Of a DNA stretch of 64,000 nt, positions 16,077-24,482 are shown one piece after another; positions within the stretch are counted from its first letter, which is position 1, and each line of letters begins with the position of its first letter. The stretch is taken from assembly GCA_900169975.1 (NCBI GenBank), contig LT827119.1:1-64000 (forward strand), read 5' to 3'. The notes below the pieces were generated by a model, which saw only the letters and a program-made list of their open reading frames with translations, ran no database searches and was not told the origin of the DNA. The translations under genes were made by a program, and so were the position numbers. The DNA is from Pseudoflavonifractor sp. Marseille-P3106 (GTDB lineage: Bacteria; Bacillota; Clostridia; Oscillospirales; Oscillospiraceae).

Positions 16077-16953
16077 AGTCCTCACCTCCCAGCTCATAAA
16101 TAAAGATCTCCTCCAGCGTCAGAGGAAGGGCGTCCATCAGGATGGGGGCGTAGGCCGCCAGCCGGTTGGTCACCTCGTCGGCCTTTCCCCGGACGATCAG
16201 CGTGTGGATGCGCCCCACCTGAGATACGTTGAGCACCTCCATGTCGTCGGGCAGCACCGGCAGCTTCTTCTCCTGAAACACCACCTGCATCTTCACCAGG
16301 TTTTCCTGGAGGTCGGACAGGCTCCGCTCGATGAGCACCTTTCCCCGGGAGAGGATCCCCACGTGGTCGCACACATCCTCCAGCTCCCGAAGATTGTGGG
16401 AGGAGACCAGAACCGTGGTCCCGTCCTGCGCCACATCGGACATCAGCAGCGACCAGACCTGGCGGCGCATCACCGGATCCAGTCCGTCCACCGGCTCATC
16501 CAGCACCAGGACCTCCGGCCGGGCGCACAGGGCCAGCCAGAAAGCGGTCTGCTTCTGCATTCCCTTGGACAGACGGCGGATGGGCCGGGTCTCGTCCACG
16601 CTCCGAAAGACTTCCTTCAGCGCCTCGTACCGCTTCTGGTCGAACCGGGGATAAAAGCCGCGGTAGAATCGGGCCATGTCCCGGGTGGAAGCCGAGCCGA
16701 AATAGTAGAGCTCGTCGGGAATATCCACCATCTTCTCTTTCACCGCCGGGTTTTCATACACCGGCTGCCCATCCACCAGCACCAGGCCGCTGTCCTGCTG
16801 GTAGACGCCGGTGATATGCCGCAAAATGGTGGACTTTCCCGCCCCGTTGGGGCCCACCAGGCCGTAAATGGCCCCGTCCGGCACCGTCATGGTCAGCCCG
16901 TCCAGCGCACAGAATCCGTCAAAGCTCTTGACCACATTCTGGACCTCGATCAT
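16051..16953 (-). CDS. ABC transporter ATP-binding protein
   Basis: Predicted 300-residue ATPase with Walker A GPNGAGKST (about residue 35), the Q-loop, signature LSKGMQKQ, Walker B VLVLDEPVDGLDP and the switch His in LVSSHNLRELEDV. The C-terminal 80 residues match the extension of BcrA/YtrB-like ATPases that drive ABC-2 permeases. It starts 4 nt inside the GntR gene (ATGA overlap) and overlaps the permease gene downstream, so all three are translationally coupled. Confidence 0.92.
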   Translation of the reverse strand: MIEVQNVVKSFDGFCALDGLTMTVPDGAIYGLVGPNGAGKSTILRHITGVYQQDSGLVLVDGQPVYENPAVKEKMVDIPDELYYFGSASTRDMARFYRGFYPRFDQKRYEALKEVFRSVDETRPIRRLSKGMQKQTAFWLALCARPEVLVLDEPVDGLDPVMRRQVWSLLMSDVAQDGTTVLVSSHNLRELEDVCDHVGILSRGKVLIERSLSDLQENLVKMQVVFQEKKLPVLPDDMEVLNVSQVGRIHTLIVRGKADEVTNRLAAYAPILMDALPLTLEEIFIYELGGEDYAVRDVIL

Positions 16954-17330
16954 TCCGCTCCCCCCTCTCTGTTCTCCTCCGCCCGGTTGACTCTCTGTGC
17001 CAGCTCCTGGGCGGTCATCCCCAAAAACAACAGTTCCGTACTCAGTGCGTCGAACTGCCGCAGCAGCTCCCCCCGCCGGGGCGTCTCCCCGCCCGAGTCC
17101 CGGACCACAAAGGCCCCCTTGCCCGGGGTCGTACTCACATAGCCCTCTTCCTCCAGCGCCGCATAGGCCCGCTGAATGGTGTTGGGATTGATGGCCAGAC
17201 TGGCCGCCATCGCCCGCACGGAGGGCAGCTTTTCCCCCACGGCGATGGCCCCTGTGACCACCAGATGTCTCAGTCCGTCCCGCACCTGCTCATAGATGGG
17301 CCGGGCGTCCCGATAATTGAGGCTGATCAT
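16950..17330 (-). CDS. GntR family regulator, YtrA subfamily
   Basis: Predicted 126-residue repressor with an N-terminal GntR winged HTH (IYEQVRDGLRHLVVTGAI, KLPSVRAMAASLAINPNTIQ, AYAALEEEGYVSTTPGKGAFV) and only a short C-terminal helical tail, as in the YtrA subfamily. First gene of an operon with the ABC ATPase and permease. A perfect ACTGTAC-n11-GTACAGT inverted repeat lies just downstream of its -10 box and is the probable autoregulatory operator. Confidence 0.92.
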   Translation of the reverse strand: MISLNYRDARPIYEQVRDGLRHLVVTGAIAVGEKLPSVRAMAASLAINPNTIQRAYAALEEEGYVSTTPGKGAFVVRDSGGETPRRGELLRQFDALSTELLFLGMTAQELAQRVNRAEENREGGAE

Positions 17331-17360
17331 GGCCCCACTCCCTTCCTGCCCTGCGGCAAA

Positions 17361-17415
17361 ACTGTACTGCGCCGCTTGGTACAGTCAGTATATCCAAAGT
17401 CTTCCGCCGATACAA
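17361..17415 (-). promoter_or_regulatory. Promoter and GntR operator of the ABC operon
   Basis: On the minus strand: -35 TTGTAT (17415-17410), 17-nt spacer, -10 TATACT (17392-17387). The perfect inverted repeat ACTGTAC (17361-17367) / GTACAGT (17379-17385) begins one base past the -10, covering the transcription start, where a YtrA-type repressor would block initiation. Confidence 0.8.
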
Positions 17416-17468
17416 GTGGGGAAGCCTTACGAAAGTCTTACGTTTTCAAATCGATTTTCTTTTTTTGC

Positions 17469-17497
17469 GTGACATCTGATCAAAAAGCGGCTATAAT
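17469..17497 (+). promoter_or_regulatory. Sigma-A promoter of the HD-domain gene
   Basis: -35 GTGACA (17469-17474), 17-nt spacer, -10 TATAAT (17492-17497), 42 nt before the start codon. Confidence 0.75.
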
Positions 17498-17538
17498 GGC
17501 GGCGAATGATCCGATCAACCGGAAAGGAGCCGATGGAT

Positions 17539-18024
17539 ATGGTCACGATCAACCTCGCCAACTGGAACGCATTTTTGGACTGTCTGGACGGCCTGCTCTA
17601 CACCCCTGAGGTCCAATCCATGCGCCGCCTGCCCCACCACCCCGGGGTCAACTGCTATGAGCATTCGGTCTTTGTGGCCTACGTGGCCTTCCGCATCGGA
17701 CGCCGCTATGGGCTGGACTACCGCGCCTGCGCCCGGGGCGGTCTGCTCCATGACCTCTACCTCTATGACTGCCGGGACGCCTCGGCTCACCCGGGCAACC
17801 AGTGTCTGGACCACCCCGAGTTCGCCCTGCGCAATGCCGCCGCCCTCACCGCACTGTCTCAGAAGGAACGCAACATCATTCAGTCCCACATGTGGCCGCT
17901 GGCCGTCCACCTGCCCCGGAGCCGGGAGGCCTGGGCCGTCAGCTCCGCCGACAAGATCTGTGCCACCCTGGAGGTGCTGGGCGTCTGGAAACGCCTGCGG
18001 ATGCGCGCGGTGCTGGCGGCCTGA
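17539..18024 (+). CDS. HD domain-containing phosphohydrolase
   Basis: Predicted 161-residue cytosolic metal-dependent phosphohydrolase. It has the HD signature: an upstream His (CYEHSVFVAYVAF), the His-Asp pair in GGLLHDLYLYD, then HPEFALRNA and a downstream IIQSHMWP His and SSADKICA Asp. Length fits small stand-alone HD proteins. The substrate is unknown (nucleotide or phospho-ester). The ATG at 17539 is 9 nt after AAAGGAG; an ATG two codons earlier (17533) is only 3 nt from it. Monocistronic, with its own promoter and a short terminator-like hairpin. Confidence 0.85.
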   Translation: MVTINLANWNAFLDCLDGLLYTPEVQSMRRLPHHPGVNCYEHSVFVAYVAFRIGRRYGLDYRACARGGLLHDLYLYDCRDASAHPGNQCLDHPEFALRNAAALTALSQKERNIIQSHMWPLAVHLPRSREAWAVSSADKICATLEVLGVWKRLRMRAVLAA

Positions 18025-18106
18025 CGGGCTGCCCGTCCGCCTGCCGTGCACACAAGCCCCCTTGATTTCCTCCCTTTCCTCCTGTTTCCCGTCAAATCCG
18101 CCAAAA

Positions 18107-18134
18107 AGAGGCCCGCTTTCTGCGGGTCTTTTTC
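18107..18134 (+). terminator. Weak intrinsic terminator after the HD gene
   Basis: CCCGC/GCGGG stem extended by AGA/TCT with a 2-nt bulge, then TTTTTCTTT. It lies immediately upstream of the glmU promoter. Confidence 0.6.
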
Positions 18135-18135
18135 T

Positions 18136-18164
18136 TTGCATTTCAGTTCCGCATTTGTTATAAT
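18136..18164 (+). promoter_or_regulatory. Sigma-A promoter of glmU-prs
   Basis: -35 TTGCAT (18136-18141), 17-nt spacer, -10 TATAAT (18159-18164), 30 nt before the GTG start. Confidence 0.8.
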
Positions 18165-18193
18165 ATAGCTGAAAATCGACAGAATGGGAGTGT

Positions 18194-19363
18194 GTGCCTG
18201 TGGAAGCGCTGGGCGCCATTGTATTTTTGCCCCGGGATGAGCGCGGCTCCTCCCTGTTCCTGGACGACATTCTCTTCGATCCGGCGGCCCTCTGGCTGAC
18301 CGAGACCCTCCGCCGGGAGGGTGTGGAGCGCTTTCTGGTGATCTGCGGCGAGGACCTCCGGGATGCCGCCGCCCCCTGCTTTCCCGCCGGAGCCTCTTTT
18401 GCCGCTCCGGACGCCCCCGATTTTACCGCCCGGGTCCTGGACTTCCTCGCCCAGGTCCCCGGCCCCGTGATCGTGGTCACCCGGCCTGTTTTGCTCGCTC
18501 CGGCGGGCACCGGCTTTGCCCGTTCGGGCAAGGAGCCGCCCAAAAGCCTCTTTACCCTCCGGGGCGCGGCTCTGGCCGCGGCGCTTCAGGACGGCCGCAG
18601 TCTGGATGAGACCCTCTCCGCGCTGGGAGACGCCCGGCCCTGGCAGGGCCGCTTCCTCCCCCTGACCCCGGATCCCATCCACCGGGCCACCGAAGTGGAA
18701 CCCCTGGCCAGAGGCCTGGGTGTGGAACGGATGCTCTCCTGCGGTGTGCGGGTCATCGACACCGAGAGCACCTTCGTCGGTCCCGCCGTCACCGTGGGCG
18801 CGGGCGCCGCTCTGCTCCCCGGCTCCATTCTCCGGGGCCGCACCTCTGCCGGCACGGGCTGCGTCATCGGTCCCAACACCATGATCCGGGACTGCCAGCT
18901 GGGGGAGCGGGTCACCGTCAATTCCTCTCAGCTCAATGAGTCTGTGGTGGACGACGACACCACAGTGGGGCCCTTTGCCTACATTCGCCCCCACTGCCAT
19001 GTGGGCAAGCACGTCAAGGTGGGCGATTTTGTGGAGCTGAAGAACTCCACCGTGGGGGACGGCACCAAGATCTCTCACCTGACCTACGTGGGGGACACCG
19101 ACGCCGGCGCCCACATCAACTTCGGCTGCGGCACGGTCACCGTCAACTACGACGGGACAAAGAAATTCCGCACCACCATCGGCGATCACGCCTTCATCGG
19201 CTGCAACACCAATCTGGTGGCCCCGGTCACGGTGGGAGAGGGCGCCTATACCGCCGCCGGCTCCACCATCACCGGCGAAGTGCCTGCCGACGCCCTGGGG
19301 ATTGCCCGGGCCCGCCAAGTGAACAAGGAGGGCTGGGCCACCCGCCGCCGAAAGGCGGACTGA
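18194..19363 (+). CDS. glmU: GlmU-like protein with intact acetyltransferase and degenerate uridylyltransferase domain
   Basis: 389 residues, shorter than the usual about 455. The C-terminal half is a clear GlmU left-handed beta-helix acetyltransferase: FAYIRPHCHVG, VGDFVELKNS, SHLTYVGD with the catalytic His, INFGCGTVTVNYDGTKKF, FIGCNTNLVAPV and a C-terminal QVNKEGW. The N-terminal half keeps the start of a nucleotidyltransferase fold (ALGAIVFLPRDERG) but lacks the LAAGxGTRM glycine loop and later catalytic residues. It should acetylate glucosamine-1-phosphate but probably cannot make UDP-GlcNAc from UTP. The start is GTG at 18194 (or GTG 18200, better spaced from GGGAG). Co-transcribed with prs. 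Confidence 0.85.
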   Translation: MPVEALGAIVFLPRDERGSSLFLDDILFDPAALWLTETLRREGVERFLVICGEDLRDAAAPCFPAGASFAAPDAPDFTARVLDFLAQVPGPVIVVTRPVLLAPAGTGFARSGKEPPKSLFTLRGAALAAALQDGRSLDETLSALGDARPWQGRFLPLTPDPIHRATEVEPLARGLGVERMLSCGVRVIDTESTFVGPAVTVGAGAALLPGSILRGRTSAGTGCVIGPNTMIRDCQLGERVTVNSSQLNESVVDDDTTVGPFAYIRPHCHVGKHVKVGDFVELKNSTVGDGTKISHLTYVGDTDAGAHINFGCGTVTVNYDGTKKFRTTIGDHAFIGCNTNLVAPVTVGEGAYTAAGSTITGEVPADALGIARARQVNKEGWATRRRKAD

Positions 19364-19426
19364 CCGCGCAAATCGCACCCCGTGGGGGTAATGATATATA
19401 AATATGAGATTGAGAGGATGTATCAC

Positions 19427-20386
19427 ATGATCGCGCATGGAAAGGACATCAAAATTTTCTCCGGTAATTCAAACCGGGGTCTGGCTCAGGAGATCTGTCG
19501 GAAGATCGGCACCGAGCTGGGCAACGCCGAGACCGGCAGCTTCTCCGACGGAGAGAATTTCGTCTCCATCTACGAGACCGTCCGCGGCTCCGACGTATTC
19601 GTGGTCCAGTCCACCTGCTCCCCCGTCAACGACAACCTGATGGAGCTCCTGATCATGATCGACGCCTTCAAGCGGGCCTCCGCCGGGCGCATCACCGCCG
19701 TGATCCCCTACTTCGGCTACGCCCGTCAGGACCGCAAGACCAAGCCCCGCGACCCCATCTCCGCCAAGCTGGTGGCCAACCTCATCACCCGCGCCGGCGC
19801 CGACCGGGTGCTGACCATGGACCTCCACGCTTCCCAGATCCAAGGCTTCTTTGACATCCCCGTGGACAACCTGCTGGGCAACCCCATTTTCGTCCACCAC
19901 TTCCACGACCGCTTCCTGGGTCAGGAGGATCGGACCGTGGTGGTCTCCCCCGACGTGGGCAGCGTGGCCCGCGCCCGGGCCTTCGCCCAGAAGCTGGGCA
20001 TGCCTCTGGCCATTGTGGACAAGCGCCGCCAGAAGGCCAACTCCTCCGAGGTCATGAACATCATCGGCGACGTGAAGGGCAAGCAGGTCATCCTCTTTGA
20101 CGACATGGTGGACACCGCCGGCTCCCTGTGCGGCGCGGCCCAGGCCTTGGTCTCCATCGGCGGGGCCACCGACGTGTACGCCTGCGCCAGCCACGGCGTC
20201 CTCTCCGGCCCGGCCATCGAGCGCATTGAGCAGAGCGCCATCAAGGAGATGGTCTTCCTGGACACTGTGCCCCCCCGTCCCGGCGTGACCTGCGGCAAAA
20301 TCAGGTACCTCTCCGTGGCCGACATGTTTGCAGAGGCCATTGAGCGCATCTACCAGGAGGTCTCGGTCTCCAAGCTGTTCAACTGA
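19427..20386 (+). CDS. prs: Ribose-phosphate pyrophosphokinase
   Basis: Predicted 319-residue PRPP synthase (standard length), making the precursor of nucleotides, His and Trp. Visible motifs: KIFSGNSNRGLAQEICRKIG, the FSDGE substrate loop, RQDRKTKPRDPISAKLVANL, the MDLHASQIQGFF metal-binding site, and the PRPP-binding VILFDDMVDTAGSL. The ATG at 19427 lies 9 nt after GAGAGG; in-frame upstream starts at 19382 and 19418 would add residues absent from the family. Pairing glmU with prs is conserved in Bacillota. Confidence 0.96.
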   Translation: MIAHGKDIKIFSGNSNRGLAQEICRKIGTELGNAETGSFSDGENFVSIYETVRGSDVFVVQSTCSPVNDNLMELLIMIDAFKRASAGRITAVIPYFGYARQDRKTKPRDPISAKLVANLITRAGADRVLTMDLHASQIQGFFDIPVDNLLGNPIFVHHFHDRFLGQEDRTVVVSPDVGSVARARAFAQKLGMPLAIVDKRRQKANSSEVMNIIGDVKGKQVILFDDMVDTAGSLCGAAQALVSIGGATDVYACASHGVLSGPAIERIEQSAIKEMVFLDTVPPRPGVTCGKIRYLSVADMFAEAIERIYQEVSVSKLFN

Positions 20387-20399
20387 TCCTCTCATCCCC

Positions 20400-20435
20400 A
20401 CCGGGGCGGAGCGCACGCTCCGCCCCGGTTTTTCC
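20400..20435 (+). terminator. Terminator of the glmU-prs operon
   Basis: 12-bp stem CCGGGGCGGAGC with its complement, then TTTTT. Separates prs from pth. Confidence 0.9.
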
Positions 20436-20464
20436 ACATTTCAACGAAACGAAAAGGTGACCGT

Positions 20465-21058
20465 ATGTTTTTTTCCCGAAACAAGACTCCCGGGGTGACC
20501 TGGCTGGTGGTGGGCCTGGGCAACCTGGGCGGCGAGTATGAGCACACCCGCCACAATGTGGGCTTCGACGTGATCGACGCCCTGGCCGACACCCTGGACA
20601 TCCCGGTCCAGCGCCTGAAATTCAAGGCCCTCACCAACACCGCCGCCCTGGGAGGGGAAAAGGTGCTCCTCATGAAACCCACCACCTTCATGAACCTCTC
20701 CGGCGAGGCGGTGGAGCAGGCGGCTGATTTTTACAAGGTCCCTCCCGAGCGTATCCTCGTCCTCTCCGACGAGGTGGCCCTCCCGCCCGGCAAGCTCCGG
20801 GTGCGGCCTTCCGGTTCGGCGGGGGGGCACAACGGTCTGAAAAACATCATTCTCCACCTCCACTCCGACCTGTTTCCCCGCATTCGGGTCGGTGTGGGCC
20901 AAAAGCCGCATCCCGACTACGACATGGCCGACTGGGTCCTGGGCCGTCCCCAGGGGGCGGACCGCAAGGCCATCGACGAGGCGGTCAAGCGGGCCGCCCA
21001 GGCGGTGGAAGTCCTGATCCGGGAAGGTCCCCAGGCCGCAATGAACCGTTTCAACTGA
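20465..21058 (+). CDS. pth: Peptidyl-tRNA hydrolase
   Basis: Predicted 197-residue enzyme releasing tRNA from drop-off peptidyl-tRNA. Key residues correspond to E. coli Asn10, His20, Asp93 and Asn114: Asn20 and His30 in GLGNLGGEYEHTRHNVGF, the Asp in ILVLSDEVALPPGKL, and the Asn in GGHNGLKNI. The common GNPG is GNLG here and the usual DD/DE loop reads SDEV, both conservative. KPTTFMNLSGEAV is typical. It follows the prs terminator and ends at a terminator shared with convergent divIVA. Confidence 0.95.
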   Translation: MFFSRNKTPGVTWLVVGLGNLGGEYEHTRHNVGFDVIDALADTLDIPVQRLKFKALTNTAALGGEKVLLMKPTTFMNLSGEAVEQAADFYKVPPERILVLSDEVALPPGKLRVRPSGSAGGHNGLKNIILHLHSDLFPRIRVGVGQKPHPDYDMADWVLGRPQGADRKAIDEAVKRAAQAVEVLIREGPQAAMNRFN

Positions 21059-21077
21059 CTCAGGTTTTTAAAAAAGG

Positions 21078-21116
21078 ATCCGTCCCCGCCAGTTTTGGCG
21101 GGGACGGATATTTTAT
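21078..21116. terminator. Bidirectional terminator between pth and divIVA
   Basis: Perfect 13-bp stem ATCCGTCCCCGCC/GGCGGGGACGGAT with loop AGTTTT. T-rich sequence follows on the plus strand; CTTTTTTAAAAA follows on the minus strand. Confidence 0.9.
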
Positions 21117-21835
21117 TTGATCTCGTAATCCTTGCCGAATCTCAAATTGTTGAAATCGATGCGGCGGGTGGGGGCGGTGTCCTCAGGATCCTCCTCGGAC
21201 CCCTCCTCTTCCGGTTCCTCCTCCGCACGGCGGGCGGGGCCCTTTTTCAGCTCCGCGTACAGGCTCTCCCCCTCCAGGGATCCGGTGAATTCCCCTTCCG
21301 GGAGCTCGTCCTCCACCGCTTTTTCCACCGCGTCACCGATGTCGTCCGCAGTCTGCGCCACGGGGTCGGCCTTGGGCGGGGCGGCGGTGAGCTTGGACAG
21401 CCCCGCGAGGTAATCCATCTCGTGCTGATAGAGCTCCTTCAGTTTCGAGACGTAGGCCGCGGTGGCATTCTGAGCCGCAGTCAGGCGGAGCTGTTCATTC
21501 TCCACCTCCTGCTGAAGTCCGGCCATCTTTGCCTTGGCCGCCTGCTCGGCCTCGGCCAGCACGGACGCCTTCTTCCCCTCCGCCTCGGCCACCATCTGGT
21601 CGGCCATCTTCTGGGCGGAGAGGAGCGCCTTGCGCATGGCGTCCTCGGTGGCTCGGTATTCCTCCACCTTTTCCACCAGCACCTTCATTTTGGCCTTGAG
21701 GGCCGCGTTTTCTTTGTAGAGGGCGGTATAGTCTCCGGTAAGCAGGTCGAGGAACTCGTCCACCATGGACATGTTATACCCGCCGAAGGTCGCCTTGGAA
21801 AAGGCATGCTCCGCCACTTCCTGCGGTGTCAGCAT
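21113..21835 (-). CDS. divIVA: DivIVA domain cell-division/polarity protein
   Basis: Predicted 240 residues. The N-terminal about 60 residues are the DivIVA membrane-curvature-sensing module (LTPQEVAEHAFSKATFGGYN, MVDEFLDLLTGDY), followed by long coiled coils (about 35-150, rich in Ala/Glu/Lys heptads) and an acidic, disordered tail with Glu/Asp runs before a conserved-looking RIDFNNLRFGKDYEI end. It acts at division sites and poles. Downstream of sepF in a division cluster; the ribosome site is weak (GTGGGATGAAAG). Confidence 0.9.
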   Translation of the reverse strand: MLTPQEVAEHAFSKATFGGYNMSMVDEFLDLLTGDYTALYKENAALKAKMKVLVEKVEEYRATEDAMRKALLSAQKMADQMVAEAEGKKASVLAEAEQAAKAKMAGLQQEVENEQLRLTAAQNATAAYVSKLKELYQHEMDYLAGLSKLTAAPPKADPVAQTADDIGDAVEKAVEDELPEGEFTGSLEGESLYAELKKGPARRAEEEPEEEGSEEDPEDTAPTRRIDFNNLRFGKDYEIK

Positions 21836-21884
21836 CTTTCATCCCACGCTTTTTTATTGTATTTGGCTTTCCCGGAGGAAAACA

Positions 21885-22394
21885 TTAAAAATAGAGGCCG
21901 TTGTTCTCCAGCTCGTCGATCAGATCCCCCAGGATATCCACATTGTAGGGGGTGATGATGTACGTGGAAATGGCCACCTTCTTGATCTTGCCCTCCTGGG
22001 CGTAGGCCACGCCGGAGAGGAAGTCCAGCAGGCGCCGGGCCACATCCTTGTTGGTGGACTCCAGATTGAGCACCACCGTGCGCTTGTCCCGCAGATGGTC
22101 GGCGATCTCGGCGGCGTTTTCAAACCGGTCGGGCTTCACCAGGACCACCTGGAGTTGGGTCGTGGTGTGGATGTTGACCACCTTATTGCTCCGCCGCTCG
22201 GTGCGGTCGGTGTCAAAAAGCGGCGTCGTGTTCTCCTGCCGGGCAGTCTTGTCCTTCGCCGCCGTGCGGTCCAGGCGGCTCGCGGTCCGATCCATACGGT
22301 CGTTCCCCGCAGTCTCAAAGTCCTCGAATCCTTCGTCCTCGTCCTCATCTTCATAGGGCCGGGCGATCCGCTTCAGTTCATCCAGAAATCCCAT
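21885..22394 (-). CDS. sepF: Cell division protein SepF
   Basis: Predicted 169 residues. An N-terminal amphipathic membrane-targeting helix (MGFLDELKRIARPYEDED) is followed by a charged linker rich in Asp/Arg/Thr (about 20-80) and the SepF core (KVVNIHTTTQLQVVLVKP, VVLNLESTNKDVARRLLDFLSG, a final YIITPYNVDILGD). SepF tethers and bundles FtsZ at the membrane. Good GGAGG ribosome site. It lies between yggS and divIVA. Confidence 0.94.
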   Translation of the reverse strand: MGFLDELKRIARPYEDEDEDEGFEDFETAGNDRMDRTASRLDRTAAKDKTARQENTTPLFDTDRTERRSNKVVNIHTTTQLQVVLVKPDRFENAAEIADHLRDKRTVVLNLESTNKDVARRLLDFLSGVAYAQEGKIKKVAISTYIITPYNVDILGDLIDELENNGLYF

Positions 22395-22420
22395 TGCCGG
22401 TTCCTCCTAAAATGATATCC

Positions 22421-23131
22421 TCACTCTGCCTTCGGATGCATGGGGGGCCGTGCGCCAAACAGGGCGGTCCCCACCCGGACCAGGGTTGCCCCCTCCCGAA
22501 CTGCGTCGGGATAGTCGCCGCTCATCCCCATGGACAGGCAGTTGATTTCAGACTCATTATCTGCTATTTTCCGTCTTATGTCAACAAAAAGCTGATACAT
22601 TTCGTGAAAAAATCGGCGATTTCCCTCCGGCCCTGCCACGGGAGGGATGGACATCAGGCCCCGCAGGCGCACGTGGGGCAATTCCACGGCCTTTCTGGCC
22701 AGCGCCTCCACCTGGTCGGGCGCGATCCCGGACTTGCTCTCCTCCCCGCCCACGTTGACCTCCAGCAGGATATCCTGGACAAGGCCCAGCTTGGCCGCCT
22801 CCTTGTCGATGGCGTTCAGCAGGTGCTCCGAGCCCACCGACTCGATGAGATCCACCCGGCCCACCACCTTGTTGACCTTGTTGGTCTGAAGATGGCCGAT
22901 GAAATGGAGGGCGGAGCCGGCATAGGCGTTGGCCTCCAGATGGGCGGTCATCTCCTGGACCCGGTTTTCTCCGCAGACAGTGATCCCCGCGGCGATGGCC
23001 GCACGGATGGTGTCGTCGGTCTGGACCTTGGTGGCTGCCACCAGGGTGATCTCAGACGGGTCCCGCCCCGCTTCGCGGGCGGCGGCGGCAATGTTTTCCT
23101 TTACCTGACGGACATTTTCTTCCAGTGACAT
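22421..23131 (-). CDS. yggS: YggS/PLPBP family pyridoxal phosphate homeostasis protein
   Basis: Predicted 236 residues with a single TIM-barrel fold. The PLP-binding Lys lies in ITLVAATKVQTDD, followed by CGENRVQEM, LHFIGHLQTNKVNKVVG, VDLIESVGS, LLEVNVGGEESKSGIAP, and a phosphate-binding LSMGMSGDYPDAVREGATLVRVGTALFG. PLPBP controls free PLP and amino-acid pools. In Bacillota it is commonly encoded beside sepF (ylmE-ylmF), as here. Confidence 0.95.
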   Translation of the reverse strand: MSLEENVRQVKENIAAAAREAGRDPSEITLVAATKVQTDDTIRAAIAAGITVCGENRVQEMTAHLEANAYAGSALHFIGHLQTNKVNKVVGRVDLIESVGSEHLLNAIDKEAAKLGLVQDILLEVNVGGEESKSGIAPDQVEALARKAVELPHVRLRGLMSIPPVAGPEGNRRFFHEMYQLFVDIRRKIADNESEINCLSMGMSGDYPDAVREGATLVRVGTALFGARPPMHPKAE

Positions 23132-23218
23132 GACGGTATCCTCTCTTTCTCAGTCAAGTCCGGGGCGGTCTGCGCCCCCTGTGCTTCTCTTCTTGTACTG
23201 TCTTTTCTCCGGGGATGC

Positions 23219-24445
23219 TCAGGTCACGACCTTGCCGTCCCAGATCTCCCGGCTGGCCACAATGACCAGATCTCCGGCCCGAAGGGCCTTCTTCTGCTGC
23301 GAAGCTGCGGCATTTTCCTCCTGCCTGGGCTGCACCAGATAGTAGTCCTCCCCCTGAGCCAGGACCTCCACCGGCTTAAACTCCGCCTTGACGCCCACTT
23401 GGACATAGACGCCGGTGACCCCCTCCTCCATCCGCACCGCCTGGGCGGGGACCCGGATCCCGCTCCGGCGGGAAAAGACCAGATCCACAGTCTGCTGACG
23501 GAGAAGGGTCACGTCGGAGAGGAAGCGGCAGGAGGACAGCACCACCGCCGTCCGCCCGTCTTCCGGCGCGCCGATGCGCTCCACCGTCATCTTCACCTCT
23601 CCCGACCAGTCCCGGGAAAAACGGGCGGTCACACTGCCCCCTTCGGTGAGCCGGCCGGCCACGGCCTCGTCCAGGGAACAGACGAAATACCACTTGTTGT
23701 CTGTGATGAGCTTCCCCAGCGCCGCGGGGTCGGCGGGCGCGGCCCGGCCGGCCAGGGCCTCCAGCGCTGAGGGGGTGAGCGCCTCCAGCGCATCGGGGGT
23801 GAGGATGGTCTCATAGCCGTCCACCTCCCCGGAGAAAATGCCGCTCTGGGAGACCGTGACCCGATCGATGGCCTGCGCCGTCTGGGTTTTGAGGGTCTCG
23901 ATCTCCTGCTGGACCGAGGCCAGGGCGGCCGAGAGCTCATCGGTGCTGCCGTAGCGCTGCATCTGCCGGTAGACCACGCTGCGCAGGGCGAGCGTCTGGC
24001 TCTCCAGGCGGGTAAAATCCTCCGCCTCCACCGAGGCGCGGAGATCCGCCAGAGCGTCCGCGGCCTCCTGTCCCGACTGGCTCTGCACTTCGGCTCCGGC
24101 AATGGCGGCGGACAACTGCTCCGCCTGCGTCGTCAGTGCCTCCAGCCGGTCGGAGCGTTCCACCGAAGCCTCGTCGGCGTAGAGCATGGCCACCGTGGCC
24201 CCCACCGCCACCTTCTCCCCCTCCGCCGGGAGCAGACGGACCACGCCGCCCGAGCCAGTGAGCACCTGCTCCCGGCGCACCAGGTAACCGGTGGTCTCCG
24301 CCGTGTCGTCCACCTGATAGGAATAAGCCTGCACAGTGGGATACGGATCCCGGAAGCTCCGCCAGGCCGCCCCGCCGAAATAGAGCAGGATGGCGGCCAG
24401 GAAAAGGAGCATAACGATTCGGTTCAGGACGGCGCCCTGTTTCAT
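23219..24445 (-). CDS. HlyD-like membrane-anchored protein of the division cluster
   Basis: Predicted 408 residues: one N-terminal membrane helix (about 10-28), then a HlyD/membrane-fusion-like layout with a first half-lipoyl beta segment (AETTGYLVRREQVLTG, VVRLLPAEGEKVAVGATVAMLY), a helical hairpin (about 90-190) and a second beta-barrel part ending in GDLVIVASREIWDGKVVT. No ABC ATPase or permease partner is nearby. Genes of this type sit upstream of yggS-sepF in many clostridia, suggesting a division or envelope role rather than classical efflux; that role is inference. Confidence 0.75.
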   Translation of the reverse strand: MKQGAVLNRIVMLLFLAAILLYFGGAAWRSFRDPYPTVQAYSYQVDDTAETTGYLVRREQVLTGSGGVVRLLPAEGEKVAVGATVAMLYADEASVERSDRLEALTTQAEQLSAAIAGAEVQSQSGQEAADALADLRASVEAEDFTRLESQTLALRSVVYRQMQRYGSTDELSAALASVQQEIETLKTQTAQAIDRVTVSQSGIFSGEVDGYETILTPDALEALTPSALEALAGRAAPADPAALGKLITDNKWYFVCSLDEAVAGRLTEGGSVTARFSRDWSGEVKMTVERIGAPEDGRTAVVLSSCRFLSDVTLLRQQTVDLVFSRRSGIRVPAQAVRMEEGVTGVYVQVGVKAEFKPVEVLAQGEDYYLVQPRQEENAAASQQKKALRAGDLVIVASREIWDGKVVT

Positions 24446-24482
24446 GGGGGACCTCTCTTTCTGTCTGCGGGGGGATCAACGC

